From positions 1-46,536 of the forward strand of contig JANJXJ010000091.1 of assembly GCA_024709105.1 (NCBI GenBank): DNA of 46,536 nucleotides, given 5' to 3'. Every line of letters begins with the position of its first letter. Within the stretch, counting starts at the first letter, position 1. The notes beneath the pieces are model-generated. The model worked only from the letters and a program-made list of their open reading frames with translations, was not told the origin of the DNA and searched no databases. This DNA comes from Lentimicrobium sp. (GTDB taxonomy: Bacteria; Bacteroidota; Bacteroidia; Bacteroidales; Lentimicrobiaceae). Shown here piece by piece: positions 25,861-33,791 of the stretch. The position numbers and the translations under genes were made by a program.

Positions 25861-27024
25861 TTATTTTCGCAATGGCCTGGCGTAAAGGTGAATATCTTCG
25901 GCTGTGATCCGTGAATCGCAAAGTATGGCTAACCTTTCCACCACGTTGCGCAACTCCCTGATGTTTCCTGTCCAGGTTATATTTTGCAAGGCTTCCAGTG
26001 CTTCATCTTCAAATACCAATAAAGGTTTGCCCTGAGTTTCGCAAATGTCCTGAATGAAATGTTTTGCCAGTAAAGGAATGTCTTCAGCCCTCTCATTCAG
26101 GGTGGGGACATGAATGAGAATTACACCCAATCGGTGGTAAAGGTCTTCCCTGAAGTTCCTTCTTTCAATCTCTTCAGTCAGGTTTTTATTGGTTGCTGCA
26201 ATTACACGTACATCAACGGGAATATCTTTTTCGCCGCCAACGCGCATGATTTTATTTTCCTGCAGTGCCCTGAGCACTTTTGCCTGGGCAGCCAGGCTCA
26301 TATCACCTATTTCATCGAGAAACAGAGTGCCACCGCTTGCCTGTTCAAAATCGCCTTTACGCTGTTTGATGGCTGAGGTGAATGATCCCTTTTCATGGCC
26401 AAACAGCACACTTTCAATCAATTCTCCCGGAATCGCGGCACAATTGACTTCCACAAAAGGTCCCTCCGCCCTGTTGCTGAGCTCGTGCAACCATCGGGCA
26501 ACCAACTCTTTTCCGGTGCCGTTGCTTCCTGTAATCAGTACCCTGGCATCACTGGGAGCCACCCGCTCAATCATATTTCTGATCTGTCGTATGGGCTCCG
26601 ATTCTCCAATCATTTCATAAGTCTTGCTGACTTTGCGTTTCAAAACCCGGGTTTCTTTGATCAGATTCCCTTTTTCCATGGCATTCCGTATGGTAATCAG
26701 CAGTCGGTTGAGATCCAGCGGTTTGGAAATGTAATCATAAGCTCCGCGTTTTATGGCATCCACTGCAGTTTCGATATTGCCATGTCCCGAAATCATTACC
26801 ACTGGGGTGTCGCTCATGGCAAGCAATTTATCCAGCACTTCAATGCCATCCATTTGTGGCATTTTGATGTCACAAAGTACCACATCGTACTTTTCTTTTG
26901 ACGCCAGATCGAGTGCCGAAGGGCCATCAGCTGCTTCGTCCATTTGATATCCTTCGTATTCAAGGATTTCTTTCAGTGTACTTCTGATGCTTCTTTCGTC
27001 GTCAATTACCAGAATCTTTGCCAT
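25861..27024 (-). CDS. NtrC-like response regulator lacking the DNA-binding domain
   Basis: Receiver plus AAA+ sigma-54-interaction domain. The receiver phosphoacceptor is Asp52 (VVLCDIKMPQMDG). AAA+ motifs: Walker A GSNGTGKE (166-173), Walker B GGTLFLDEIGD (231-241), arginine region FREDLYHRL (291-299) and WTGNIRELRNVVERL (351-365). The sigma-54 contact loop, normally GAFTGA, reads GSFTSA (213-218). The protein stops at 387, soon after the AAA+ lid, and the Fis-type HTH found in NtrC is absent. The start has a good Shine-Dalgarno (TAAGGAG about 11 bases before ATG), unusual for this genome. It lies 71 bases downstream of the ABC permease gene on the same strand. Confidence 0.92.
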   Translation of the reverse strand: MAKILVIDDERSIRSTLKEILEYEGYQMDEAADGPSALDLASKEKYDVVLCDIKMPQMDGIEVLDKLLAMSDTPVVMISGHGNIETAVDAIKRGAYDYISKPLDLNRLLITIRNAMEKGNLIKETRVLKRKVSKTYEMIGESEPIRQIRNMIERVAPSDARVLITGSNGTGKELVARWLHELSNRAEGPFVEVNCAAIPGELIESVLFGHEKGSFTSAIKQRKGDFEQASGGTLFLDEIGDMSLAAQAKVLRALQENKIMRVGGEKDIPVDVRVIAATNKNLTEEIERRNFREDLYHRLGVILIHVPTLNERAEDIPLLAKHFIQDICETQGKPLLVFEDEALEALQNITWTGNIRELRNVVERLAILCDSRITAEDIHLYARPLRK

Positions 27025-27095
27025 ATTGCTTTTCTCCTTAGTCCAATTAAACCATTGGCTTCATTTGCCGGAATTTGAGGTCATTCGGCCACTAA

Positions 27096-28505
27096 TCAAC
27101 CTTTATAGAACAACCATTTGTAAAGCTCACCCCAGGTGACCTTTTTCCCATACATCAATATTCCTGTTCTGTAAATTCTTCCGGCCATCCACACTGCGCC
27201 TACAAAAGTAATAACGAGCAGAACCATGGAAAGTGCTACCTGCCAGTCTGGCACACCAAACGGGATGCGCACCATCATTACAACCGGCGAGGTAAAGGGG
27301 ATAATTGAAAACCAGAACGAAACCGGTCCTTCGGGATTGTTGATGACAAATTGGGCTACTACAATGGATAAGATGAGGGGTATGGTAACAGGCATCATAA
27401 ACTGCTGAGTGTCAGTTTCGTTGTCAACAGCAGCTCCAATGGCGGCAAACATGGCTCCATACAGCAGATAACCTCCCAGGAAGTAAAAAAGAAAGGAGAA
27501 GACCATTACTCCATAATTTATGGATTGCATGGCTTCTATCATTCTCGCCATATTACTCTGGTCTTCAAGCTCTTCGGTAATGTTAAGCTCTTCAGCACTA
27601 CCGGGAATACGGGTGCCTGGACTGAAACTTTCTACGGTTTGTTTTTTACTGAACTTGTCTGGCATAACCTGCTGAGCAACAGTTACTATAGCCAGAGTTA
27701 GCACCACCCATAACATAAACTGGGTAAGACCTACCAGTCCAACACCGACAATTTTTCCCATCATCAGCTGAAAAGGCTTAACCGACGAAACAATCACTTC
27801 CACAATCCGGCTGACCTTTTCTTCAATTACACCACGCATTACCTGCGCCCCGAAAAGAAAAATAAAGAAATAAATCAAAATACCAGCAAACAGCCCAACT
27901 CCCATGCTGGCTTCGGTAAAACTTTTTTCTTCGCCACCTTCCGGAGTCATTTTAATGGATGTGAGTGTTATACTGGTTTTGATATTGCGCAAAATTTCCT
28001 CACTCACAATGCTTCCGGCAGCTGCATTTTCGGGCAGGGATGGATCGTAGGCAGGGTTAGCTTTCTGAATTTCCTTTACAATCTCGGCTCCGAGTTTCTG
28101 ATTCTCAACCTCTTTTGCCATAATACTTCGAATGTATCCTTTCAGGTCGATGGTCACCTGCTTTTCGCTGAAAATCATGGCTGAGGAAGGTACACTTACT
28201 TCAGGTTTCGGGATATAAAGCAAAGCATAGGCCTCTTCTTTGGTAAGATTGCTCTTGGCTGTTTCAAGATCGGTGTAAATGTATTCAAAGTCAAACCTTT
28301 CAGAATCTTCAAACTTATTCTGAAACCAGCCGGTTTCATCCAGTACCTTTACTTTTTTTACCCCATCGGACATGGTAGCCAGAAATGCCGGTACAATAAA
28401 CAAAGCTGCCATCAGTAAAGGGCCCAGTATGGTCATTACAATGAATGATTTTTTCTTGACCCTCGAAAGGTATTCGCGCTGAATTACGAGTAATATCTTG
28501 TTCAT
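27096..28505 (-). CDS. ABC-2 type exporter permease, NatB-like
   Basis: Inner-membrane permease of a NatAB-type exporter. One helix at the N-terminus (SFIVMTILGPLLMAALFIVPAF) is followed by a large extracytoplasmic domain of about 180 residues. Five or six C-terminal helices follow (GVGLFAGILIYFFIFLFGAQVM, VGVGLVGLTQFMLWVVLTLAIV, and the last near LSMVLLVITFVGAVWMAGRI). The RVKKKSF basic start matches NatB proteins that were described as sodium exporters; the substrate here is unknown. It starts 12 bases after the ATPase gene stops. Confidence 0.9.
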   Translation of the reverse strand: MNKILLVIQREYLSRVKKKSFIVMTILGPLLMAALFIVPAFLATMSDGVKKVKVLDETGWFQNKFEDSERFDFEYIYTDLETAKSNLTKEEAYALLYIPKPEVSVPSSAMIFSEKQVTIDLKGYIRSIMAKEVENQKLGAEIVKEIQKANPAYDPSLPENAAAGSIVSEEILRNIKTSITLTSIKMTPEGGEEKSFTEASMGVGLFAGILIYFFIFLFGAQVMRGVIEEKVSRIVEVIVSSVKPFQLMMGKIVGVGLVGLTQFMLWVVLTLAIVTVAQQVMPDKFSKKQTVESFSPGTRIPGSAEELNITEELEDQSNMARMIEAMQSINYGVMVFSFLFYFLGGYLLYGAMFAAIGAAVDNETDTQQFMMPVTIPLILSIVVAQFVINNPEGPVSFWFSIIPFTSPVVMMVRIPFGVPDWQVALSMVLLVITFVGAVWMAGRIYRTGILMYGKKVTWGELYKWLFYKG

Positions 28506-28517
28506 GGTTGCCGGTGT

Positions 28518-29453
28518 TTAACTGATTATTGAATTTTTTCCTGACTCATTTACTGTGCGGATAAAGATTTCATTCATGGTTGGAATGATTTCCTTAAAGG
28601 CGTGAATGTTCACATGTGGCATCAATGCACTGAGTAATTCATTCTGTGAATTGGCCTGTGGCAGATTTACAATTATGTGGCGCATTTCGTCTTCACGGGT
28701 TTCGTTCAGGAGTTTGAATCCACCGGGAAGCAGTGGCAGTGCCTGTCCGTCATAACCATCAAATTCAATGGAATACGTATTGGTTTTATAAGCACTTTTT
28801 ATGTCTTTGACTTTGCCCTCCAAAATCTTTTTTGATTTGTTTATGAGTGCGATGTTGTCGCAAAGTTCCTCGACAGAAGCCATATTATGTGTGGAAAAAA
28901 TAATTGTAGCCCCCTCTTTTTTCAGATTTAGAATCTCATCCTTCAGCAGATTTACGTTGATCGGATCGAAGCCGCTGAAAGGTTCATCAAAGATCAGCAA
29001 GGAGGGTTTGTGAATTATGGTGACAATAAACTGAACCTTTTGCTGCATCCCTTTTGAAAGTTCTTCTACTTTTTTATTCCACCAGGGTTGAATTTCAAAC
29101 TTCTCGAACCACTCTTTCAGCCGTTTTTTGGCATCAGAGCGGCTTACTCCTTTAAGCTGAGCAAGGTAGAGGGCCTGTTCTCCAACAGCCATTTTCTTAT
29201 ATAATCCCCTCTCTTCGGGCAGATATCCTATTTTTTCAACATGATGCGGAGCAAGTTTTTCATCACCAAAAAAGATTTCACCTTCATCGGGGCCTGTAAT
29301 CTGATTGATAATTCTGATAAGGGAGGTTTTGCCAGCACCATTGGGGCCAAGCAGTCCAAAGATGCTTTCCCGGGGCACCGCAATGCTTACATTGTCGAGT
29401 GCGGTATGGGCTGCATACCTTTTGGTAATGTTTTTCGCGATAAAATAGTCCAT
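28518..29453 (-). CDS. ABC transporter ATP-binding protein, NatA-like
   Basis: Energises the adjacent permease. Walker A GPNGAGKTSL (about residue 36-45), Q-loop region YLPEERGLYKKM, signature LSKGMQQKV (a KG replaces the usual SGG), Walker B LLIFDEPFSGFDP and switch His in IFSTHNMASVE. A C-terminal DUF4162-like extension of about 90 residues follows, as in other NatA proteins. It is the first gene of the operon and has no close promoter match. Confidence 0.92.
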   Translation of the reverse strand: MDYFIAKNITKRYAAHTALDNVSIAVPRESIFGLLGPNGAGKTSLIRIINQITGPDEGEIFFGDEKLAPHHVEKIGYLPEERGLYKKMAVGEQALYLAQLKGVSRSDAKKRLKEWFEKFEIQPWWNKKVEELSKGMQQKVQFIVTIIHKPSLLIFDEPFSGFDPINVNLLKDEILNLKKEGATIIFSTHNMASVEELCDNIALINKSKKILEGKVKDIKSAYKTNTYSIEFDGYDGQALPLLPGGFKLLNETREDEMRHIIVNLPQANSQNELLSALMPHVNIHAFKEIIPTMNEIFIRTVNESGKNSIIS

Positions 29454-29488
29454 ATAATGAAGTTCAGATGATGGGGTTCAAAGTTCTT

Positions 29489-29525
29489 AAAAATGGCGAT
29501 ACCTTTTCAGGAAACCGCCATTTTT
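29489..29525. terminator. terminator-like hairpin downstream of dnaJ
   Basis: AAAAATGGCG (29489-29498) pairs perfectly with CGCCATTTTT (29516-29525). U-rich ends exist on both strands. It lies between dnaJ and the ABC ATPase gene, 130 bases past the dnaJ stop. Confidence 0.6.
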
Positions 29526-29651
29526 GTTATGTAGTTGTTTGGTTAATTTAAACCGCAGGTATTCTGTTTGGTTCACCTGATGAGATATTGACAATCGTTT
29601 TTAATTTGTCAGGTGTTTCAGAATCTCAGGATTACCAATGTTTCTCAGCCT

Positions 29652-30800
29652 TTATTGAAAGTATTCCCTCATTCTTTCGAAGAAGGATTTGTCTTTTGCG
29701 CCGGGGCTGGGTCTAAAGTTTTCGGCATCCATTAGTTTTTCAAGAATTTCTTTTTCCTGTCTGTTCAGGTTTTTGGGAGTCCATACATTGATATTGATCA
29801 GTTGGTCTCCGCGGCCATAGCCATTCAGCGATGGCACACCCTTGCCTTTAAGCCTGAGCACTTTGCCACCTTGTGTGCCGGGGTCAATCTTTATGCGGAC
29901 TTTCCCTTCTATGGTTGGTATTTCAACCGATGTACCCAGGGCTGCTTCGGGAAAACTGATGTAGTGATCATAAAGAATATTAACTCCTTCACGAACCAGC
30001 TCATCATGCGGTATTTCTTCTATCTGAACAATCAAATCGCCGGGAATACCACCTCTGGGGGCTGCGTTGCCTTTGCCACCCACCGAAAGCTGAATCCCTT
30101 CAGAAACACCGGCAGGAATATTCAGGCTGATTACTTCTTCGCCCTTCATGGTTCCGCTTCCTGCGCAGGAATTACATTTATTGGTAATGGTTTGTCCCTC
30201 GCCATTACAATACGGGCAGGTAGAGCTGGTTTGCATCTGCCCAAGGAAAGTGTTGGTAACCCGGGTAATTTGTCCGGTGCCGTGGCAGTGCTGGCAGGTT
30301 GAAAATGAAGAACCTCCTGCTGCGCCGGTGCCATGGCAGGTGCTGCATGAAACCAATTTGTTGACTTTTATTTTTTTCTCAACTCCTCTTGATATTTCTT
30401 CAAGTGTGAGCCGTACCTTTACCCTGAGGTTGGTTCCCTTGTTTACTCTGCGTCTTCCGCCACCTCCGCTGAAACCTCCGAATCCACCACCAAAGGCAGA
30501 TCCGAAAATATCGCCGAACTGACTGAAAATGTCATCCATTGACATTCCGCCGCCATACCCGCCTCCGGGCATACCTTTCATTCCTTCGTGCCCATACTGA
30601 TCGTACCTGGCCCTTTTTTCAGAGTTGCTCAGTACTTCGTAGGCTTCGGCAGCTTCTTTAAATTTTTCTTCAGCTTCCTTGTTGTTGGGGTTTTTGTCGG
30701 GATGATATTTTAATGCCATTTGCCGGTAAGCTTTTTTTATTTCAGCTTCACCGGCATTGCGCGAAACGCCCAGTATTTCGTAATAATCTCTTTTTGCCAC
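29652..30800 (-). CDS. dnaJ: chaperone DnaJ
   Basis: Co-chaperone that delivers unfolded proteins to DnaK and stimulates its ATPase. Type I organisation: J domain with HPD ([10 protein letters not shown], about residue 33), Gly/Phe-rich segment ([24 protein letters not shown]), four zinc-binding repeats ([32 protein letters not shown]) and the C-terminal substrate domains. At 382 residues it is full length. The start is GTG with AGGAA just upstream. It follows grpE by 20 bases, so the two form one unit; dnaK is not here. Confidence 0.97.
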   Translation of the reverse strand: MAKRDYYEILGVSRNAGEAEIKKAYRQMALKYHPDKNPNNKEAEEKFKEAAEAYEVLSNSEKRARYDQYGHEGMKGMPGGGYGGGMSMDDIFSQFGDIFGSAFGGGFGGFSGGGGRRRVNKGTNLRVKVRLTLEEISRGVEKKIKVNKLVSCSTCHGTGAAGGSSFSTCQHCHGTGQITRVTNTFLGQMQTSSTCPYCNGEGQTITNKCNSCAGSGTMKGEEVISLNIPAGVSEGIQLSVGGKGNAAPRGGIPGDLIVQIEEIPHDELVREGVNILYDHYISFPEAALGTSVEIPTIEGKVRIKIDPGTQGGKVLRLKGKGVPSLNGYGRGDQLININVWTPKNLNRQEKEILEKLMDAENFRPSPGAKDKSFFERMREYFQ

Positions 30801-30820
30801 TTTTCCTGATTTTTTAGAAT

Positions 30821-31387
30821 TTAAATTCCCACTACCACTTTGGCAAAGCGAATTACCTTGCCATTCAGGGTGTAGCCTTTCTGGGTAACATCAATAATCT
30901 TGTTTTTCATTTCTTCGGCAGGTGCAGGAATGTTGGCAATTGCCTCATGAAAATCAGTGTTGAACTCAAGTCCCATGGCTTCGGTTTCGGCCAAACCCTT
31001 TTGAGTGAGAATGTTTTTCATTTTGTTGTAAATGAGAAGTGTCCCCTGCTTGATAGGATCTTCGTCTTCACGTGTCATAACTCCCAGTGCACGCTCAAAA
31101 TCGTCAATAATTGGCAGCAGACTGCTGATTATTTCTTCTGATGCTGTTTTGCTCAGATCAATTCGCTCTTTGATTGCTCTTTTGCGGTAGTTGTCAAAAT
31201 CTGAATATAACCGCAAATACTTGTCATTCAATTCGTTGTATTTCTGAGCGGCAGTTTCTAATTCATTTTTGCAGGCTTCCTGTTGTTCCATATTTTCATG
31301 TGACACATTTTCAGTGTTTTCCACAGTTCCATCTACCTGCATCTTATCTTCGGCAGCCTTGTCCTTGCTTTTGTTGTGCTTTGCCAT
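30821..31387 (-). CDS. grpE: nucleotide exchange factor GrpE
   Basis: Releases ADP from DnaK. Charged N-terminal tail, a long helix ([24 protein letters not shown]) and the C-terminal beta domain with the family pattern [41 protein letters not shown]. At 188 residues it is typical. First gene of the grpE-dnaJ pair. No CIRCE inverted repeat or other heat-shock operator was seen in the 198 bases upstream. Confidence 0.96.
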   Translation of the reverse strand: MAKHNKSKDKAAEDKMQVDGTVENTENVSHENMEQQEACKNELETAAQKYNELNDKYLRLYSDFDNYRKRAIKERIDLSKTASEEIISSLLPIIDDFERALGVMTREDEDPIKQGTLLIYNKMKNILTQKGLAETEAMGLEFNTDFHEAIANIPAPAEEMKNKIIDVTQKGYTLNGKVIRFAKVVVGI

Positions 31388-31513
31388 GTTATATGTTGGT
31401 TTTCAGTAAAATAGACAATAGTTTTTTTGTCGGTCATTTATTAACAAATAGCTTGCCAATGCCTTGGTTCAGGACAAATTGACAGGAAAATACTTTATCT
31501 GGAATGGCATCAA

Positions 31514-31542
31514 AAAAACCGGCTTTTTTTAAACCGGTTTTT
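31514..31542 (-). terminator. terminator of the murA transcript
   Basis: AAAAACCGG/CCGGTTTTT (31514-31522/31534-31542), with a T run on the minus strand, 44 bases past the murA stop. Confidence 0.75.
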
Positions 31543-31585
31543 ACGGATAAGTCATTTTTAGCCTGAGCAATTGAACTCAGCGGTT

Positions 31586-32893
31586 TTACTCGATACGTTC
31601 AATTTCAGCGCCCAATGCCCTGAGCCTGCCATCAATATTCTGATACCCGCGGTCAATCTGCTCTATGTTGTCAATCTGGCTTCTTCCTTTGGCTGAGAGG
31701 GCGGCAATAAGCAAAGCTACACCTGCCCTTATATCGGGAGATGACATAACAATTCCCCGCAGGGAAACCTGCCGGTTAAGACCGATAACAGTAGCGCGGT
31801 GCGGGTCGCAGAGAATAATTTGTGCGCCCATGTCAATCAGCTTATCAACAAAAAACAGGCGGCTCTCGAACATTTTCTGGTGTATCAGCACACTGCCCTT
31901 GGCCTGGGTGGCCACCACCAAAGCAATGCTTATAAGGTCGGGGGTGAAGCCGGGCCATGGTGCATCACTTATGGTCATAATGGAGCCGTCCATAAAGGTT
32001 TCTACTTCATAACTCTCGTGGGCAGGAATAAAAATATCATCTCCCTGCAACTCCATTCTTATTCCCAGTTTTCTGAAAACATCGGGAATTATTCCAAGTT
32101 CCTTGTACTGAACGTTTTTAATTGTAATCTCAGAGCCAGTCATGGCTGCAAGGCCGATAAAACTGCCTATTTCAATCATGTCGGGAAGCAGCGTATGTGA
32201 AGTGCCTTCCAGTTTTTCCACTCCTTCGATGGTGAGGAGGTTTGATCCAACGCCAGTTATTCTTGCCCCCATGCGGTTGAGCATTCTGCAGAGCTGTACC
32301 AGATATGGCTCACATGCTGCATTAAATATGGTAGTTGTACCTTTGGCAAGGGCTGCAGCCATCACCACATTGGCGGTTCCGGTTACCGAAGCTTCATCAA
32401 GGAGCATATAGCAACCCCTGAGTTCGGTGGCATCAATACTGTAAAAATTGTTTGTGCCTTCCGATTCAAATCTGGCGCCCAGTTTCTGAAGCCCTAAAAA
32501 GTGTGTGTCCAGCCTTCTTCTGCCTATTTTGTCGCCTCCCGGATGCGGAATATACCCTTTGCCAAAGCGGGCGAGGAGTGGCCCCAGAATCATAATTGAG
32601 CCTCTTAGTCCGGCAGCCTTTTTTCTGAACTCAGTGGTTTTCAGGAAATCGAGGTTGATATTTTGTGCGCGGAAAGTGTAACTGCCTTCGCCGGTATGTT
32701 TGATTTCCACACCCATGTCGCCGAGCAGGCTGATGAGCAGGTTTACATCCCTGATGTCGGGCACATTGTGCATTGCAATCTCTTCGCCGGTGAGCAACAC
32801 TGCGCAGATAACCTGTAAGGCTTCGTTTTTGGCACCCTGGGGAATGATTTCTCCCTTCAGTTTTTTACCGCCATGAATAATGAATGAACCCAT
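31586..32893 (-). CDS. murA: UDP-N-acetylglucosamine 1-carboxyvinyltransferase MurA
   Basis: Transfers enolpyruvate from PEP to UDP-GlcNAc, the first committed step of peptidoglycan synthesis. EPSP-synthase-like fold of two inverse domains, 435 residues. Motifs: IIPQGAKNEALQ, RKKAAGLRGSIMILGPLLAR, and the active loop PHPGGDKIGRRRLDTH. The loop cysteine of E. coli MurA (Cys115) is Asp121 here (codon 32531-32533). This exchange is known from mycobacteria and chlamydiae and makes MurA insensitive to fosfomycin. The gene lies 52 bases after the DUF4290 gene, probably in one operon. Confidence 0.96.
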   Translation of the reverse strand: MGSFIIHGGKKLKGEIIPQGAKNEALQVICAVLLTGEEIAMHNVPDIRDVNLLISLLGDMGVEIKHTGEGSYTFRAQNINLDFLKTTEFRKKAAGLRGSIMILGPLLARFGKGYIPHPGGDKIGRRRLDTHFLGLQKLGARFESEGTNNFYSIDATELRGCYMLLDEASVTGTANVVMAAALAKGTTTIFNAACEPYLVQLCRMLNRMGARITGVGSNLLTIEGVEKLEGTSHTLLPDMIEIGSFIGLAAMTGSEITIKNVQYKELGIIPDVFRKLGIRMELQGDDIFIPAHESYEVETFMDGSIMTISDAPWPGFTPDLISIALVVATQAKGSVLIHQKMFESRLFFVDKLIDMGAQIILCDPHRATVIGLNRQVSLRGIVMSSPDIRAGVALLIAALSAKGRSQIDNIEQIDRGYQNIDGRLRALGAEIERIE

Positions 32894-32945
32894 ATCAATT
32901 AAAAGTGTAGATAAAAAAAGCCTGATTTAATATCAGGCCTGAAAG

Positions 32946-33611
32946 TTAGTTCTTTTTTCTGTTCCGCATATCCCGGAAATGACTGTTTTTATCGTTTTTC
33001 GGGTTAAACTTTTTGCGCCGGTTGTTTTGATTGTGCACAGTAACTGTAGGCGGTGTCTGCCTGAGCAGGTCGTTGGTATGAGCAAGCCGGGCATCGTCGC
33101 TCAGTTTGAGTTGTCCCTTGCTCAGTTGTGCCAGATGACCGGTAATAAGCTCATCATTCACCGAATCGCGGTTCCAGTTAAGGTAGGACTTTTTAAGGTG
33201 GTTGGCAATATTTTTGACAAGTGCGTCTTTTTCGGAGCCATCCTCAAAAGCGCAGGCTTTTTCAATGATTTTTTCGATGTTTTTGCCATAGGGCCTGAAT
33301 TTTATTTCAGACTGCGGATAAGGCACACGCTGGGGCTTGCGCTCGGTAATTTCGGGCGAAGGGGCAGGGTAGGGGGAGTCAACATCAAGTTTAAAGCCTG
33401 TTATGATGTGCAAATGGTCCCAAAGTTTTTGTTTGTAGTCAGCTGCATCCTTGTTTTCAGGATGTAACTGAGCCATAACATTAATGAGAACTTTGGCAAG
33501 TCCGGTTCGTTTTTCACGATCTTCGATACTTACCACGTAAGCAGCCATTTGCTGAACATTGCGACCGTACTCGGGAATGATGAGTTTTTCACGGGTGCTG
33601 TTATAGTCCAT
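32946..33611 (-). CDS. DUF4290 family protein
   Basis: Cytoplasmic protein of a family restricted largely to Bacteroidota. It begins MDYNSTREKLIIPEYGRNVQQM, the family signature, with GLAKVLINVMAQLHPENKD and KLWDHLHIITGFKLDVDSPYP next and a highly basic tail (NRRKKFNPKNDKN). Function is unknown. Its regular place just upstream of murA suggests a link to envelope growth, but this is context only. A promoter at 33774-33781 predicts a leader of about 155 nt. Confidence 0.85.
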   Translation of the reverse strand: MDYNSTREKLIIPEYGRNVQQMAAYVVSIEDREKRTGLAKVLINVMAQLHPENKDAADYKQKLWDHLHIITGFKLDVDSPYPAPSPEITERKPQRVPYPQSEIKFRPYGKNIEKIIEKACAFEDGSEKDALVKNIANHLKKSYLNWNRDSVNDELITGHLAQLSKGQLKLSDDARLAHTNDLLRQTPPTVTVHNQNNRRKKFNPKNDKNSHFRDMRNRKKN

Positions 33612-33773
33612 AAAATCTTGGTTAATAATAAAAATACTCTTAGTAAAAAGTTGTGTAAAGGTGGGATCAAGTTGCAGGATTATACGGTAGGAGAGCCGGG
33701 ATGTTCAGCTGCATTTGATCTGATTTCAAAGTAAATAAACCTGAATGGAAAAATCGCTGATTTATTAACGCTG

Positions 33774-33781
33774 CAAATATA
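33774..33781 (-). promoter_or_regulatory. -7 element upstream of DUF4290-murA
   Basis: Minus strand TATATTTG, an exact match, about 163 bases before the DUF4290 ATG. It lies close to the 3' end of pcrA. A nearer degenerate box (TATTTTTA, in the last 35 bases before the gene) is an alternative. Confidence 0.4.
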
Positions 33782-33791
33782 CGAAAAAAAA

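Noticed and set aside
33549-33734. Plus-strand frame ending GEPGCSAAFDLIS, faintly like a dUTPase N-terminus
   Set aside because: It lies mostly antisense to DUF4290 and stops before any further dUTPase motif, so the likeness is taken as chance.
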